A stretch of 64,000 nt of DNA from assembly GCF_002288325.1 (NCBI RefSeq), contig NZ_CP016780.1, positions 434,001-498,000 of the forward strand, written 5' to 3'. A program made the translations under genes and the position numbers. The notes beneath the pieces are model-generated. The model saw only the letters and a list, made by a program, of their open reading frames with translations, searched no databases and was not told the DNA's origin. Below are positions 24,084 to 32,093 of this stretch, piece by piece (the stretch's first letter is position 1; each line of letters opens with the position of its first letter). This DNA comes from Candidatus Planktophila lacus (GTDB lineage Bacteria > Actinomycetota > Actinomycetes > Nanopelagicales > Nanopelagicaceae).

Positions 24084-24460
24084 TAGGCGCCTAGTACTGC
24101 CCAGACAACGAGAGCGAAGATTGCGATATCAAATGCGATGATCGCAATTGCTGAAAGTGAAACAAGGCCGCGTGAATCTGCGATCTTTTCAGTCATTGCA
24201 GATGGCTTCTCTACTTTGCGAAGATCAACGATCAACGCTTCGCCTTCACGCACTGCTGCGTATTGGCTGATAGTCGCAAGGATTCCGGTAACGGCTGCAA
24301 CGCCAAGGGCTAAGTACTTCGCGCCATCTGATGCGGTTTCAAAGGAACCGATTGCAGCAAGAGCGACAATTGCAATAAGAACTAGAGCTGGGGCAACTTG
24401 TGCCTGAATGATTTGAAGACGTAGGTGGTTCCACTGCTTGATAAGTGACTTTTCGTCCAT
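24083..24460 (-). CDS. Two- or three-helix membrane protein
   Basis: A 125-residue protein. ATG 24460 follows GGAGAGGAAACGCTC, which decides the start over longer possibilities. After a charged segment (MDEKSLIKQWNHLRLQIIQ) come hydrophobic helices at about 24-40, 49-66 and 102-124. A polar stretch between them holds REGEALIVDLRKVEKPS. No family is recognised with confidence. It overlaps the 40-residue gene downstream. Confidence 0.7.
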   Translation of the reverse strand: MDEKSLIKQWNHLRLQIIQAQVAPALVLIAIVALAAIGSFETASDGAKYLALGVAAVTGILATISQYAAVREGEALIVDLRKVEKPSAMTEKIADSRGLVSLSAIAIIAFDIAIFALVVWAVLGA

Positions 24461-24603
24461 GAGCGTTTCCTCTCCAAGAAACTCTGTTATCCGTTTGGAT
24501 ACCCTAAAGGTTAGGCGCACGGAAGGAGAAGTGCGACCTGAAAAATCCATGTGAATTTTGGTTCTAGCGCGCATAGCCCAGCACGCTGGTTTACCCTTTC
24601 GCT

Positions 24604-25152
24604 ATGAAAATTTATGCGATCGCCACTGGCGCAACCGTTGCTCTGGCTCTAGTTGTTGCCCCATCTGCCTCTGCCGCTGCTAAAGAAGGTGCGGCATGCA
24701 AGAAGGCGGGACAGTCTTCGACAGTATCTGGTCGCAAATTTACTTGTGTGAAAAAGGGAAGTAAGTTGGTTTGGAATAAAGGTGTGGTGGTTAAGAGCGC
24801 ACCAACTGCATCGGCAACTGCTGCTGCGAGTGCGGCACCTGCAGCACCGGCGATGAGTGCAACTCCAATGGCATCAAAATCTGCAGAGCCAAGTAAATCT
24901 GCAGCTCCAGCTTCAACGGGTTACACAATGGAGCGCGTCAAAGCTAACGGCACATCTTCTAGTTGTTGGACTGTCATTAATGGATATGTCTACGATTTAA
25001 CGAAATGGATTGGTTCTCATCCAGGCGGATCAGGTGCGATTACATCTTTATGTGGCACAGATGGAACTTCAGAGTTTCTTGCTATGCACCGTGGACAAGG
25101 AAAGCCTGAAGCGCGCTTAAGTGGTTATGCGCTTGGCAAACTAGAAAAGTAA
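24604..25152 (+). CDS. Secreted cytochrome b5-like heme-binding protein
   Basis: A 182-residue exported protein. The signal peptide is KIYAIATGATVALALVV through APSASA. Residues about 28-60 form a small two-Cys module (ACKKAGQSST ... KFTCVKKGSKLVWNKG) common on exported proteins of this lineage. An Ala/Ser/Pro linker follows. The C-terminal cytochrome b5 domain has GYVYDLTKWIGSHPGG with the heme-ligand His, and FLAMHRGQG with a second His. It may carry electrons at the cell surface. TACCCT lies six bases before the ATG (leaderless). Confidence 0.83.
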   Translation: MKIYAIATGATVALALVVAPSASAAAKEGAACKKAGQSSTVSGRKFTCVKKGSKLVWNKGVVVKSAPTASATAAASAAPAAPAMSATPMASKSAEPSKSAAPASTGYTMERVKANGTSSSCWTVINGYVYDLTKWIGSHPGGSGAITSLCGTDGTSEFLAMHRGQGKPEARLSGYALGKLEK

Positions 25153-25153
25153 G

Positions 25154-25612
25154 TTACGAGCGAATAAAAGCGGCAACTTCAGAATTGCTCTTCATTTCGG
25201 CAAGTTCTTCAGGCGTTGGCAGAGTTGGGCGATCACGATCTACTTTGACCATACATAGGAAGCCAAGCACTTCGTTTTCAGCGGCGCGGAATTGGTGCCA
25301 CGCCCATGATGGAACGTAGACCAAGTCATGAATTGCTAGAGGTAGAACTTCATCGCCAACTAAACAAGAGCCCTTACCTTTAATCGGAATCACTAGGTGG
25401 GTGTGCTCGTGCTTTTCGAGAGTGGTGTGGCCGCCGGCATCTACTTCGAAGTAGCGAACTTCCATACCTTCTTGATGTTCTTCACCAAATAAGACGCGGC
25501 GGGTTACATCTTTAAATGTGGCATCGCCATCTTCATCTTTGTAGACGAGCTCTTCAACGTTGCGCCAGCGATGAGGTTCATCTTGGGTAACGTGGAATTT
25601 GCTCGTGCTCAT
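25154..25612 (-). CDS. Cupin domain protein
   Basis: A 152-residue single-cupin protein. Motif 1 is HTTLEKHEHTHLVIPIKG (G-x5-HxH-x3-4-E type, with His residues as likely metal ligands), and motif 2 is YVPSWAWHQFRA with the last His. An unusual N-terminal block TQDEPHRWRNVEELVYKDE precedes it. The enzyme or binding role is unknown. TATAAT lies exactly six bases before the ATG, a model leaderless promoter. It is divergent from metY with 44 bp between the starts. Confidence 0.82.
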   Translation of the reverse strand: MSTSKFHVTQDEPHRWRNVEELVYKDEDGDATFKDVTRRVLFGEEHQEGMEVRYFEVDAGGHTTLEKHEHTHLVIPIKGKGSCLVGDEVLPLAIHDLVYVPSWAWHQFRAAENEVLGFLCMVKVDRDRPTLPTPEELAEMKSNSEVAAFIRS

Positions 25613-25656
25613 TCGGCGATTATAGCCGCGATACGGAATTGGTGTTTAATTGGTTT

Positions 25657-26967
25657 ATGAGCGAACACAAGTGGGGCTTTAAAACTAAGGCTCTGCACGC
25701 TGGCACGCAGCCAGATCCACAAACTGGTGCGCGCGCACTTCCGATTTACCAATCATCAGCATTTGTCTTTGAAAATACCGAAGATGCCGGAAATTTATTT
25801 GCGCTACAGAAGTACGGCAATATCTATAGCCGAATTGGTAACCCAACAGTTTCAGCCTTTGAAGAAAAGATTGCAGCACTTGAAGGCGGCATCGGGGCCG
25901 TTGCAACATCTAGCGGACAAGCAGCGCAGTTCTTAACTTTCGCAGCTCTTGTCGGTACAGGCGATCACGTAGTTGCATCATCTGCTTTATATGGCGGCAC
26001 GTTGACTCAGTTAGATGTCACCTTGCGCCGCTTCGGTGTGGATACAACTTTCGTAAAGTCGGATAAGGCTGAAGATTTTGCCGCGGCGATCACTGATAAA
26101 ACCAAGTTTCTTTATGCCGAGATGGTGTCCAACCCAGCATCACAAGTTGGCGATATTGAAGCACTGGCAAAGGTGGCACACGATGCTGGCCTGCCTTTAG
26201 TTATCGATTCAACTGTTGCCACACCATATTTAGTGCGCCCAATCGAATTTGGTGCTGACATTGTTCTTCACTCAGCAACCAAGTTCTTAGGTGGACACGG
26301 CACAACACTGGGCGGTGTAATCGTTGAATCCGGCAAATTTAATTGGGGTAACGGCAAGTTCCCTATGATGACCGAGCCAGTTCCTTCATACGGTGGAGTC
26401 TCTTGGTGGGAGAACTTCGGTGAGTTTGGATTCTTAACCAAGGTTCGCGTTGAACAACTGCGCGATATCGGAGCATCGCTAAGTGCGATGTCAGCTTTCT
26501 TATTGGTGCAAGGCGTTGAAACGCTGCCACAACGTATGCGCGATCACGTCATCAATGCCAAAGCCGTCTCGGAATGGTTAGAAAGTGATTCACGTATTGC
26601 CTGGGTCAAGTACTCAGGACTTGCTAGCCATCCACATTATGCGCGCGCTAAGAAGTACATGCCAGAAGGTCCTGGTTCAGTATTTTCATTTGGCGTTAAG
26701 GCATCAGGTGATTTATCTGGACGCCAAACAGGTGAGAAATTTATTAACTCGGTGCAGTTAGCGAGCCACTTAGCCAATATCGGAGATGTGCGCACGCTAG
26801 TGATTCACCCAGCAAGCACCACGCACCGCCAGTTAACTGATGATCAGTTGATTGAGGCCGGAGTTCCACAAGACTTGGTTCGCATAAGCGTAGGCTTGGA
26901 AGATATTGAAGATATCTTGTGGGATCTAGATCAGGCTTTAACAACTGCAACAGGTAAGGCTCGCTAA
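25657..26967 (+). CDS. metY: O-acetylhomoserine sulfhydrylase (aminocarboxypropyltransferase)
   Basis: A 436-residue PLP enzyme of the Cys/Met metabolism family that makes homocysteine from O-acetylhomoserine and sulfide. The PLP lysine is in HSATKFLGGHGTTLGG, with Tyr/Arg contacts in YSRIGNPT, ALYGGT stacking Tyr and DSTVATP. The length and the long middle insertion (FNWGNGKFPMMTEP) mark MetY-type enzymes over cystathionine gamma-synthase. It pairs functionally with metX at 52882. I chose ATG 25657, which has TTTAAT six bases upstream. It overlaps the next gene by one base (TAATG). Confidence 0.92.
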   Translation: MSEHKWGFKTKALHAGTQPDPQTGARALPIYQSSAFVFENTEDAGNLFALQKYGNIYSRIGNPTVSAFEEKIAALEGGIGAVATSSGQAAQFLTFAALVGTGDHVVASSALYGGTLTQLDVTLRRFGVDTTFVKSDKAEDFAAAITDKTKFLYAEMVSNPASQVGDIEALAKVAHDAGLPLVIDSTVATPYLVRPIEFGADIVLHSATKFLGGHGTTLGGVIVESGKFNWGNGKFPMMTEPVPSYGGVSWWENFGEFGFLTKVRVEQLRDIGASLSAMSAFLLVQGVETLPQRMRDHVINAKAVSEWLESDSRIAWVKYSGLASHPHYARAKKYMPEGPGSVFSFGVKASGDLSGRQTGEKFINSVQLASHLANIGDVRTLVIHPASTTHRQLTDDQLIEAGVPQDLVRISVGLEDIEDILWDLDQALTTATGKAR

Positions 26968-27446
26968 TGGCATTTACTGAACCAAACGCGATGGAGCGTT
27001 TGAAGTACATGCAGGATGCCAAGACCGTTGCGATCGTTGGAGCATCAGATAACCCATCGCGCGCTAGTTACTTTGTTGCAACTTATTTGTTGTCGGCTGC
27101 GCACTTTAAGTTGTTCTTTGTAAACCCAAAGCTCGATGAGATCTTAGGCCAGAAGGTTTATAAGTCACTTGCTGATATTCCAGAGCCAGTGGACATTGTC
27201 GATGTTTTCAGAAAGGCATCAGATATCCCAGGCGTGCTAGATGAGGCGATCGCAATTAAAGCTAAGACTTTCTGGATGCAGCTCGGAATTAGCGATGATG
27301 TATCTGCCGAACGAGGCGTGGCAGCAGGTTTAAATGTTGTTCAAGATAAGTGCATCAAGATCGAGCACGCGCGCTTTGCTGGCGGACTTAACCTGGCGGG
27401 TTTTAATACCGGGGTTATCTCTTCCAAACGCAATAAATCTATTTAG
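26967..27446 (+). CDS. CoA-binding domain protein (YccU-like)
   Basis: A 159-residue Rossmann-fold protein of the CoA_binding_2 family: VAIVGASDNPSRASYFVATY at 24-43, FVNPKLDEILGQKVYKSL, DIVDVFRKASDIPGV and TFWMQLGISDD. The family binds CoA but has no known reaction. Translation is coupled to metY (TAATG), a pairing that suggests a helper role in sulfur amino-acid metabolism, though this is inference. Confidence 0.88.
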   Translation: MAFTEPNAMERLKYMQDAKTVAIVGASDNPSRASYFVATYLLSAAHFKLFFVNPKLDEILGQKVYKSLADIPEPVDIVDVFRKASDIPGVLDEAIAIKAKTFWMQLGISDDVSAERGVAAGLNVVQDKCIKIEHARFAGGLNLAGFNTGVISSKRNKSI

Positions 27447-27457
27447 TTAAAGTTAAT

Positions 27458-28930
27458 TTAAATAGTTCCTGCATCTAAACCTTTTAGAACTTCTTTGGCG
27501 CGCACCTTTAACTCAGGTAGATCAGATAAGCGATTAAGACCGAAGATCTGCTGGCTCATGCGGTGGTTCTTCTTAAAGGTTTCAGAGTGACGATCTAGGA
27601 AATCCCAATACAAAGTAGTAAATGGACAAGCGGTATCGCCGGTGCGCAATTTGGGGTTGTAGGCACAGCCTTTGCAGTAATTAGACATGCGCGAGATATA
27701 AGCACCGCCTGCTGCATATGGCTTGGTCATCATCGCACCGCCATCTGCGTGAACGCCCATACCGATAACGTTTGGAACCATTACCCACTCGGTGGCATCG
27801 ATAAAGACTTCGCGCATCCAATCAAGAAACTCTTGTGGGTTGGTGCCGGTGATTAGGGCTAAATTACTTAAGACCATTAAGCGCGGGATGTGGTGCACCC
27901 AAGCGCGATCTTGAATATCTGTGACGATTGTTTTTACGCAGTTCATCTGGGTTTTAGCGGGATCGCTAAAGAGAGGCAGGAGTTTCTTTGTTGCGTTCAG
28001 TTGATTGTTTTCGCGGTATTCAGGGCCTAAATACCAATACATACCATTTACATATTCGCGCCAGCCAATTACTTGGCGAATAAAACCTTCGGCAGATTCG
28101 ATCGGCACTTCGCCGGTGTTGAACTTCTTTACTGCGGCATCGATAACCTCGCTGGCGTGAAGAAGTCCGTTGTTTAGGTAAGGGCTAAGTAGTGAATGAT
28201 GCAGCGCCCAGTTATCCAGAGCCATCGCATCTTCGTATGGTCCAAATGTTGCGAAGTGATTTTCGATAAAGTTCTTTAGCTGAGCAAGTGCGCCTTTGCG
28301 GGTTGTCGCCCAAGTGGTGGTGGGAGTGAAGCCCAGTTCTTTACCAACCTCAAGATCAATCGCATCAGGTTTATGTTCTAAATACTTGGGCCAGGTGTAG
28401 TTCTTTGGGGGAGGCAGGCGGTTCTCTTTATCGAAGTTCCAAGCGCCTCCAGTTGGTTTGCCGTTCTCAATCAAGATATTTAAACGTGCACGTTGGGCGC
28501 GATAGAAAGTCTCCATCAGGTAGCTCTTCTGCGAATCCGCCCAGATAAAGAAGTGCTTGCGGGTGGTTAGGAAAAAGTCGTTTTCGACAAATTCTGCGCC
28601 AAACTCTTTGAGCTGTTCCATCTGGCGATGAGATGACGGTTCAGCGCAGATTAACTTGTGGGTCTTATATTTCTTCTTAACCTTGGTTAATCCATCAGTA
28701 GTTGTTGGGGCTTTCTCGTATTCAACGGTGAAACCTTCATCGCGCAGTGATTGTGCAAAGTGGCGAGCGGAGGAGATAAGAAAGTGCAGGCGTTGTGGGT
28801 GCCAATTGCGCCCCGTTGTCATACGCGCGCTTTCGACCATCACAATTACATCTTGCTTAGGGTCAGCGCTCTTTAGTGCGCCAAATTTGCGGTGCAGGTG
28901 ATCAAAAGGAATATAGATCAGCTGCGACAT
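27458..28930 (-). CDS. FeS-type bacterial (6-4) photolyase / cryptochrome
   Basis: A 490-residue protein of the deoxyribodipyrimidine photolyase-related (FeS-BCP, PhrB/CryB) family that repairs UV lesions with FAD. The N-terminal Rossmann-like part begins QLIYIPFDHLHRKFGAL. The C-terminal catalytic domain includes FIRQVIGWREYVNGMYW, HHIPRLMVLSNLA and WVMVPNVIGM. Four cysteines fit the 4Fe-4S cluster: one in QMNCVKTIV and three in YCKGCAYNPKLRTGDTACPF. TACTCT lies six bases before the ATG. Useful to a sunlit-water organism. DUF2256, a frequent neighbour elsewhere, is at 15.7 kb. Confidence 0.92.
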   Translation of the reverse strand: MSQLIYIPFDHLHRKFGALKSADPKQDVIVMVESARMTTGRNWHPQRLHFLISSARHFAQSLRDEGFTVEYEKAPTTTDGLTKVKKKYKTHKLICAEPSSHRQMEQLKEFGAEFVENDFFLTTRKHFFIWADSQKSYLMETFYRAQRARLNILIENGKPTGGAWNFDKENRLPPPKNYTWPKYLEHKPDAIDLEVGKELGFTPTTTWATTRKGALAQLKNFIENHFATFGPYEDAMALDNWALHHSLLSPYLNNGLLHASEVIDAAVKKFNTGEVPIESAEGFIRQVIGWREYVNGMYWYLGPEYRENNQLNATKKLLPLFSDPAKTQMNCVKTIVTDIQDRAWVHHIPRLMVLSNLALITGTNPQEFLDWMREVFIDATEWVMVPNVIGMGVHADGGAMMTKPYAAGGAYISRMSNYCKGCAYNPKLRTGDTACPFTTLYWDFLDRHSETFKKNHRMSQQIFGLNRLSDLPELKVRAKEVLKGLDAGTI

Positions 28931-28972
28931 GCGTAAAGAGTAATTGGATCAGCGTTTTTACGCGCCTTTTAG

Positions 28973-30226
28973 CTACTTCTTTTTAAAGCCTGTTGGGCAC
29001 TTAGGTGGTGCGCCGGTTACCTTCTTTGAGGTCTTGCCTTTCACGCAAGTGATCGTTGATTTCTTTGGCGCAACTGTCTTGGTTGCTTGCACAGGCTGCT
29101 TTACTGCTTGCTCTGGCCCCTTAAAGCTAATAGCCAATTGTGGAGATGAGTAAGTAAAGCCGTAGGCGCGCAGGTTGATCCAATCGTTCTTCGAATCATA
29201 TTTAGCGCTAACGGTTGCTATTTTTGTAGTTCCATCTTGGTAAGAGATTTCCACTTTGGCATAACCTGCAGCAATTGCAGGATCGATGCCCCACCAGTCG
29301 CGGGCGCGGTTGCCTTTAATCTTCAGCTCCATCCAGCCCTGGATCTCGTTACCGTATTCATCGAAGTGAGCGTTGCCAACTTTTACGACGATCTGCTGGT
29401 TTACGCGATCAAAGCGGAAATCACTTAGACACCACCAACCATTTGTTCCGAGGATTACATCATCGGGGCGAGTCTCACCTGTCTTATTACCTGCATCGTA
29501 ATAAATCATATTTACTGCGATATTTCTTTTCGTAGTTTTTGCTCTCAATAAATTCTGATCGCAGACTTGATCGCCCAGTTGTGCAGACGGACTATTTTCA
29601 GGAAGTCCCTTTACGGTGATTATGTCGCCAGCAACGCTTACCTCTGGATCGCGCACATTAGAGAGCACCCATTTGATTTTCTTGGCGAATCCGCTGCTCT
29701 TTAATTTAAATTCAAAATAGTAGCCTTCAGGAAGCGAACTTAAATCTTGATTGTATCCAGTCGTGTTGATCTGCAAACTAGCGCTCATAAGGTGGACATA
29801 TGAATGGATCAAATCCGTGCCATCGCTATTTGTTATTCCTGTGGGCAATTTCCAATGCGAAATAGGAACCATTTGATCTTTTACATAAGCAGAGTTCTCA
29901 ACAGGTTCGCCTTGAGGGGTATTTGTAATCAACCAATATTGCACAGACTCACTCGGTTTGAAATCCTTCGGAACCTGATAGGTGAGGGCGCCAGCATCTG
30001 TTCCATCTGATTTATAAATGTTGATTCCTGCAATGCAATCGTTGGTGATCTGCCATTCATCGCGACATGGAATCCATTGGCCATAACGGATATCGGTTAG
30101 GCCGGTCTGCTTCCACCACTTTGGTTCAGGCGGCATCGGAAAAGGATCGGCGGCGCTTGCTGGGGTTAACGTGGTGACAGTCAAAAGTAAGGCGATTGCG
30201 ATGCGAAGCGCTGAACGAGTTTTCAT
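28973..30226 (-). CDS. Secreted protein with conserved two-Cys tail, paralogue of the 5.4-kb protein
   Basis: A 417-residue exported protein with a signal peptide (ALRIAIALLLTVTTLTPASA). No catalytic motif is recognised. Cysteine pairs (PCRDEWQITNDC) occur near residue 55. The segment VEISYQDGTTKIATVSAKY then DWINLRAYGFTYSSP near 330-375 matches the same region of the 5370-7025 protein. The last 27 residues are the shared tail (CVKGKTSKKVTGAPPKC, PTGFKKK). A surface-bound beta-rich protein is likely; no function can be named. Confidence 0.8.
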   Translation of the reverse strand: MKTRSALRIAIALLLTVTTLTPASAADPFPMPPEPKWWKQTGLTDIRYGQWIPCRDEWQITNDCIAGINIYKSDGTDAGALTYQVPKDFKPSESVQYWLITNTPQGEPVENSAYVKDQMVPISHWKLPTGITNSDGTDLIHSYVHLMSASLQINTTGYNQDLSSLPEGYYFEFKLKSSGFAKKIKWVLSNVRDPEVSVAGDIITVKGLPENSPSAQLGDQVCDQNLLRAKTTKRNIAVNMIYYDAGNKTGETRPDDVILGTNGWWCLSDFRFDRVNQQIVVKVGNAHFDEYGNEIQGWMELKIKGNRARDWWGIDPAIAAGYAKVEISYQDGTTKIATVSAKYDSKNDWINLRAYGFTYSSPQLAISFKGPEQAVKQPVQATKTVAPKKSTITCVKGKTSKKVTGAPPKCPTGFKKK

Positions 30227-30353
30227 GGCTACTTCACCGTTTCTTTTGCCGCTTTTTATGCGCCTAGTGCGGTTGTCGGCGCGCTGGATTAGAGTCTAAA
30301 TCTAGGTAGTCCTATGCCCGCCTGCAATAGCAGTCGGCGAAAAGGAGGCGAAG

Positions 30354-30752
30354 ATGTTCGAACTATTGGCTCTTACGGCGGTTATCTATCTCTTTATCAA
30401 TCGCAAGAAGAAGGTGCGCAAGCCGCGGGGGATCGATGCCGAACTCCGCGAACTGGTTGAGAGCACTTATTACTCCGATGCGATGGCCGCTGAGATCAAG
30501 GGTTATCTGCTTTCAGTTGTCGGCGATGACCGCGATGGCGCCGAGAAATTTTCCGATGCACGAATTGCGCAGGCGCAATCTATTTTAGATAAGGCCGGGC
30601 CTTCCGCTTTTTACTGGATGACTGAAATCGCAACGCAATTAGCGGTTTTATCTGCCGCCAAGATCAATGGCATCGGAACGAATGTAGAAAGTGAGATTGG
30701 TGCTGGCCCGGTAACGCCAGAAAGCGTTGTTCGCATCGTCGTTCAAGGTTAA
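30354..30752 (+). CDS. Conserved hypothetical protein
   Basis: A 132-residue protein. An N-terminal hydrophobic helix (FELLALTAVIYLFI) is followed at once by NRKKKVRKPR, so it is likely a cytoplasm-facing membrane-anchored protein. The rest is helical (ELRELVESTYYSDAMAAEIKG, FSDARIAQAQSILDK, FYWMTEIATQLAVL). A strong AAAAGGAGG site precedes the ATG, one of the best in this window. No family is recognised. Confidence 0.65.
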   Translation: MFELLALTAVIYLFINRKKKVRKPRGIDAELRELVESTYYSDAMAAEIKGYLLSVVGDDRDGAEKFSDARIAQAQSILDKAGPSAFYWMTEIATQLAVLSAAKINGIGTNVESEIGAGPVTPESVVRIVVQG

Positions 30753-31205
30753 GAAAATTACAGAAAGTAGTTTTAATTATTTGATTAAATTATTTGATTG
30801 CACTTGCAGAGAAAGAATTTTGATATATATTTAGTGGACCGCGCCGGTTCGCCAGAACCGACACGGCCGCCAGATGCGAATTAAAGATTGCTGAGATCCG
30901 GCCCGTCGTTATTTCGACGGGCGCTTCGCATTTCCACGTATCTAAATACGAGGTCGGCTAAGGCAACGACAAGCGTCACCCAATCGGTAGCTCTCATTTC
31001 ATTTGCACTCCTTTCTCCATTCTCAGCCTTTGCTGAGTGAACAAATGGGTCGCTGGCGGCGCGCATCTGCGTGGAGTTAAGGATTAAGGCGTGCGAAAGG
31101 TATTGGTAACAAGCCGCCAAGATTCAGATTTCTCCTTGGCTGTGGATATATCTCAATCAGCCGCTCGGATTAGTTAATTAATTGGCCGCTGATTAGAATG
31201 CGCAG
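30753..31205. other. Intergenic region with hairpins and one possible small gene
   Basis: This 453-bp gap holds an AT-rich direct repeat (TTATTTGATTA / AATTATTTGATTG, 30777-30801), a hairpin GGTTC-GCCA-GAACC at 30846-30859, and a second hairpin at 30902-30923 (GCCCGTCG with its complement around TTATTT). On the minus strand, 30881-30997 is a possible 38-residue gene listed separately. At the right end, TAGAAT (31194-31199) is the likely -10 of prpB. The hairpins could belong to an untranslated RNA, but no known RNA family is recognised. Confidence 0.45.
30881..30997 (-). CDS. Possible small protein (38 aa)
   Basis: A frame of 38 residues, MRATDWVTLVVALADLVFRY followed by VEMRSARRNNDGPDLSNL. 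A clear GAAAGGAGTG lies upstream of ATG 30997. The first half could form an amphipathic or membrane helix and the second is charged. The GC-rich hairpin at 30902-30923 lies inside its 3' end, which could instead mean that the strand encodes an RNA. Not recognised. Confidence 0.35.
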   Translation of the reverse strand: MRATDWVTLVVALADLVFRYVEMRSARRNNDGPDLSNL

Positions 31206-32093
31206 ATGAAGCCAGAATCGGCCGGAAGTAAATTTAAGAAGGCGCTGCAGGAAGAGAAGCCACTGCAGATTGTTGGTGCAATAAATGCAAATCATGCGTT
31301 GCTGGCAAAGCGGGCTGGATACCGCGCCATTTACTTATCTGGTGGTGGGGTCGCCGCAGGTTCACTGGGTGTTCCAGATCTTGGAATAACAACTTTAGAA
31401 GATGTCTTAACTGATGTTCGTCGAATAACTGGAGTTTGTGATCTGCCCCTGTTGGTTGATGCCGATACAGGTTTTGGGCCATCGGCTTTTAATATCGGTC
31501 GCACTGTAAAAGATTTAATCAAAGCAGGCGCAGCTGCAATGCACATTGAAGATCAGGTGCAGGCAAAGCGTTGTGGCCATCGCCCGAATAAAGAGATTGT
31601 TAGCAAGGGCGAAATGGTTGATCGCATTAAGGCAGCCGTTGATGCGCGCACGGATGCAGATTTTGGAATCATGGCGCGCACAGATTCGATTGCGATTGAA
31701 GGAATCGATGCTGCGATCGAAAGATCACTTGCGTACATTGAAGCCGGCGCTGACTTTGTTTTCCCTGAGGCGATCCGTGACTTGGAAAGTTATAAGAAGT
31801 TTGCTGCAGCTGTCGGCAAGCCGATCTTGGCTAACATCACCGAATTTGGTTTAACCCCGCTCTTTACGCGCGATGAACTCGGTGCCAATGGGGTTGGAAT
31901 GATCTTGTATCCGTTGTCAGCTTTCCGCGCGATGAACAAGGCGGCCGAGAACGTTTATGAGGCGATTCGCCGTGATGGAACCCAAGCCGGTGTCATCGAT
32001 TCGATGCAGACCCGCGAAGAGTTGTACGAGCGAATTAATTATTATGAATTCGAAAAAGCGCTAGATCAATTCCAGAGCGAAAAGGATAAGTAA
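31206..32093 (+). CDS. prpB: Methylisocitrate lyase
   Basis: A 295-residue TIM-barrel lyase of the isocitrate lyase/PEP mutase family that splits 2-methylisocitrate to pyruvate and succinate in propionate breakdown. Visible motifs are [16 protein letters not shown] near 40, the metal-binding [25 protein letters not shown] with the catalytic KRCGH Cys, [10 protein letters not shown], and [15 protein letters not shown] lies six bases before the ATG. It overlaps prpD by one base. No prpC (methylcitrate synthase) is in the window. Propionyl-CoA made by MmsA could feed this pathway. Confidence 0.94.
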   Translation: MKPESAGSKFKKALQEEKPLQIVGAINANHALLAKRAGYRAIYLSGGGVAAGSLGVPDLGITTLEDVLTDVRRITGVCDLPLLVDADTGFGPSAFNIGRTVKDLIKAGAAAMHIEDQVQAKRCGHRPNKEIVSKGEMVDRIKAAVDARTDADFGIMARTDSIAIEGIDAAIERSLAYIEAGADFVFPEAIRDLESYKKFAAAVGKPILANITEFGLTPLFTRDELGANGVGMILYPLSAFRAMNKAAENVYEAIRRDGTQAGVIDSMQTREELYERINYYEFEKALDQFQSEKDK

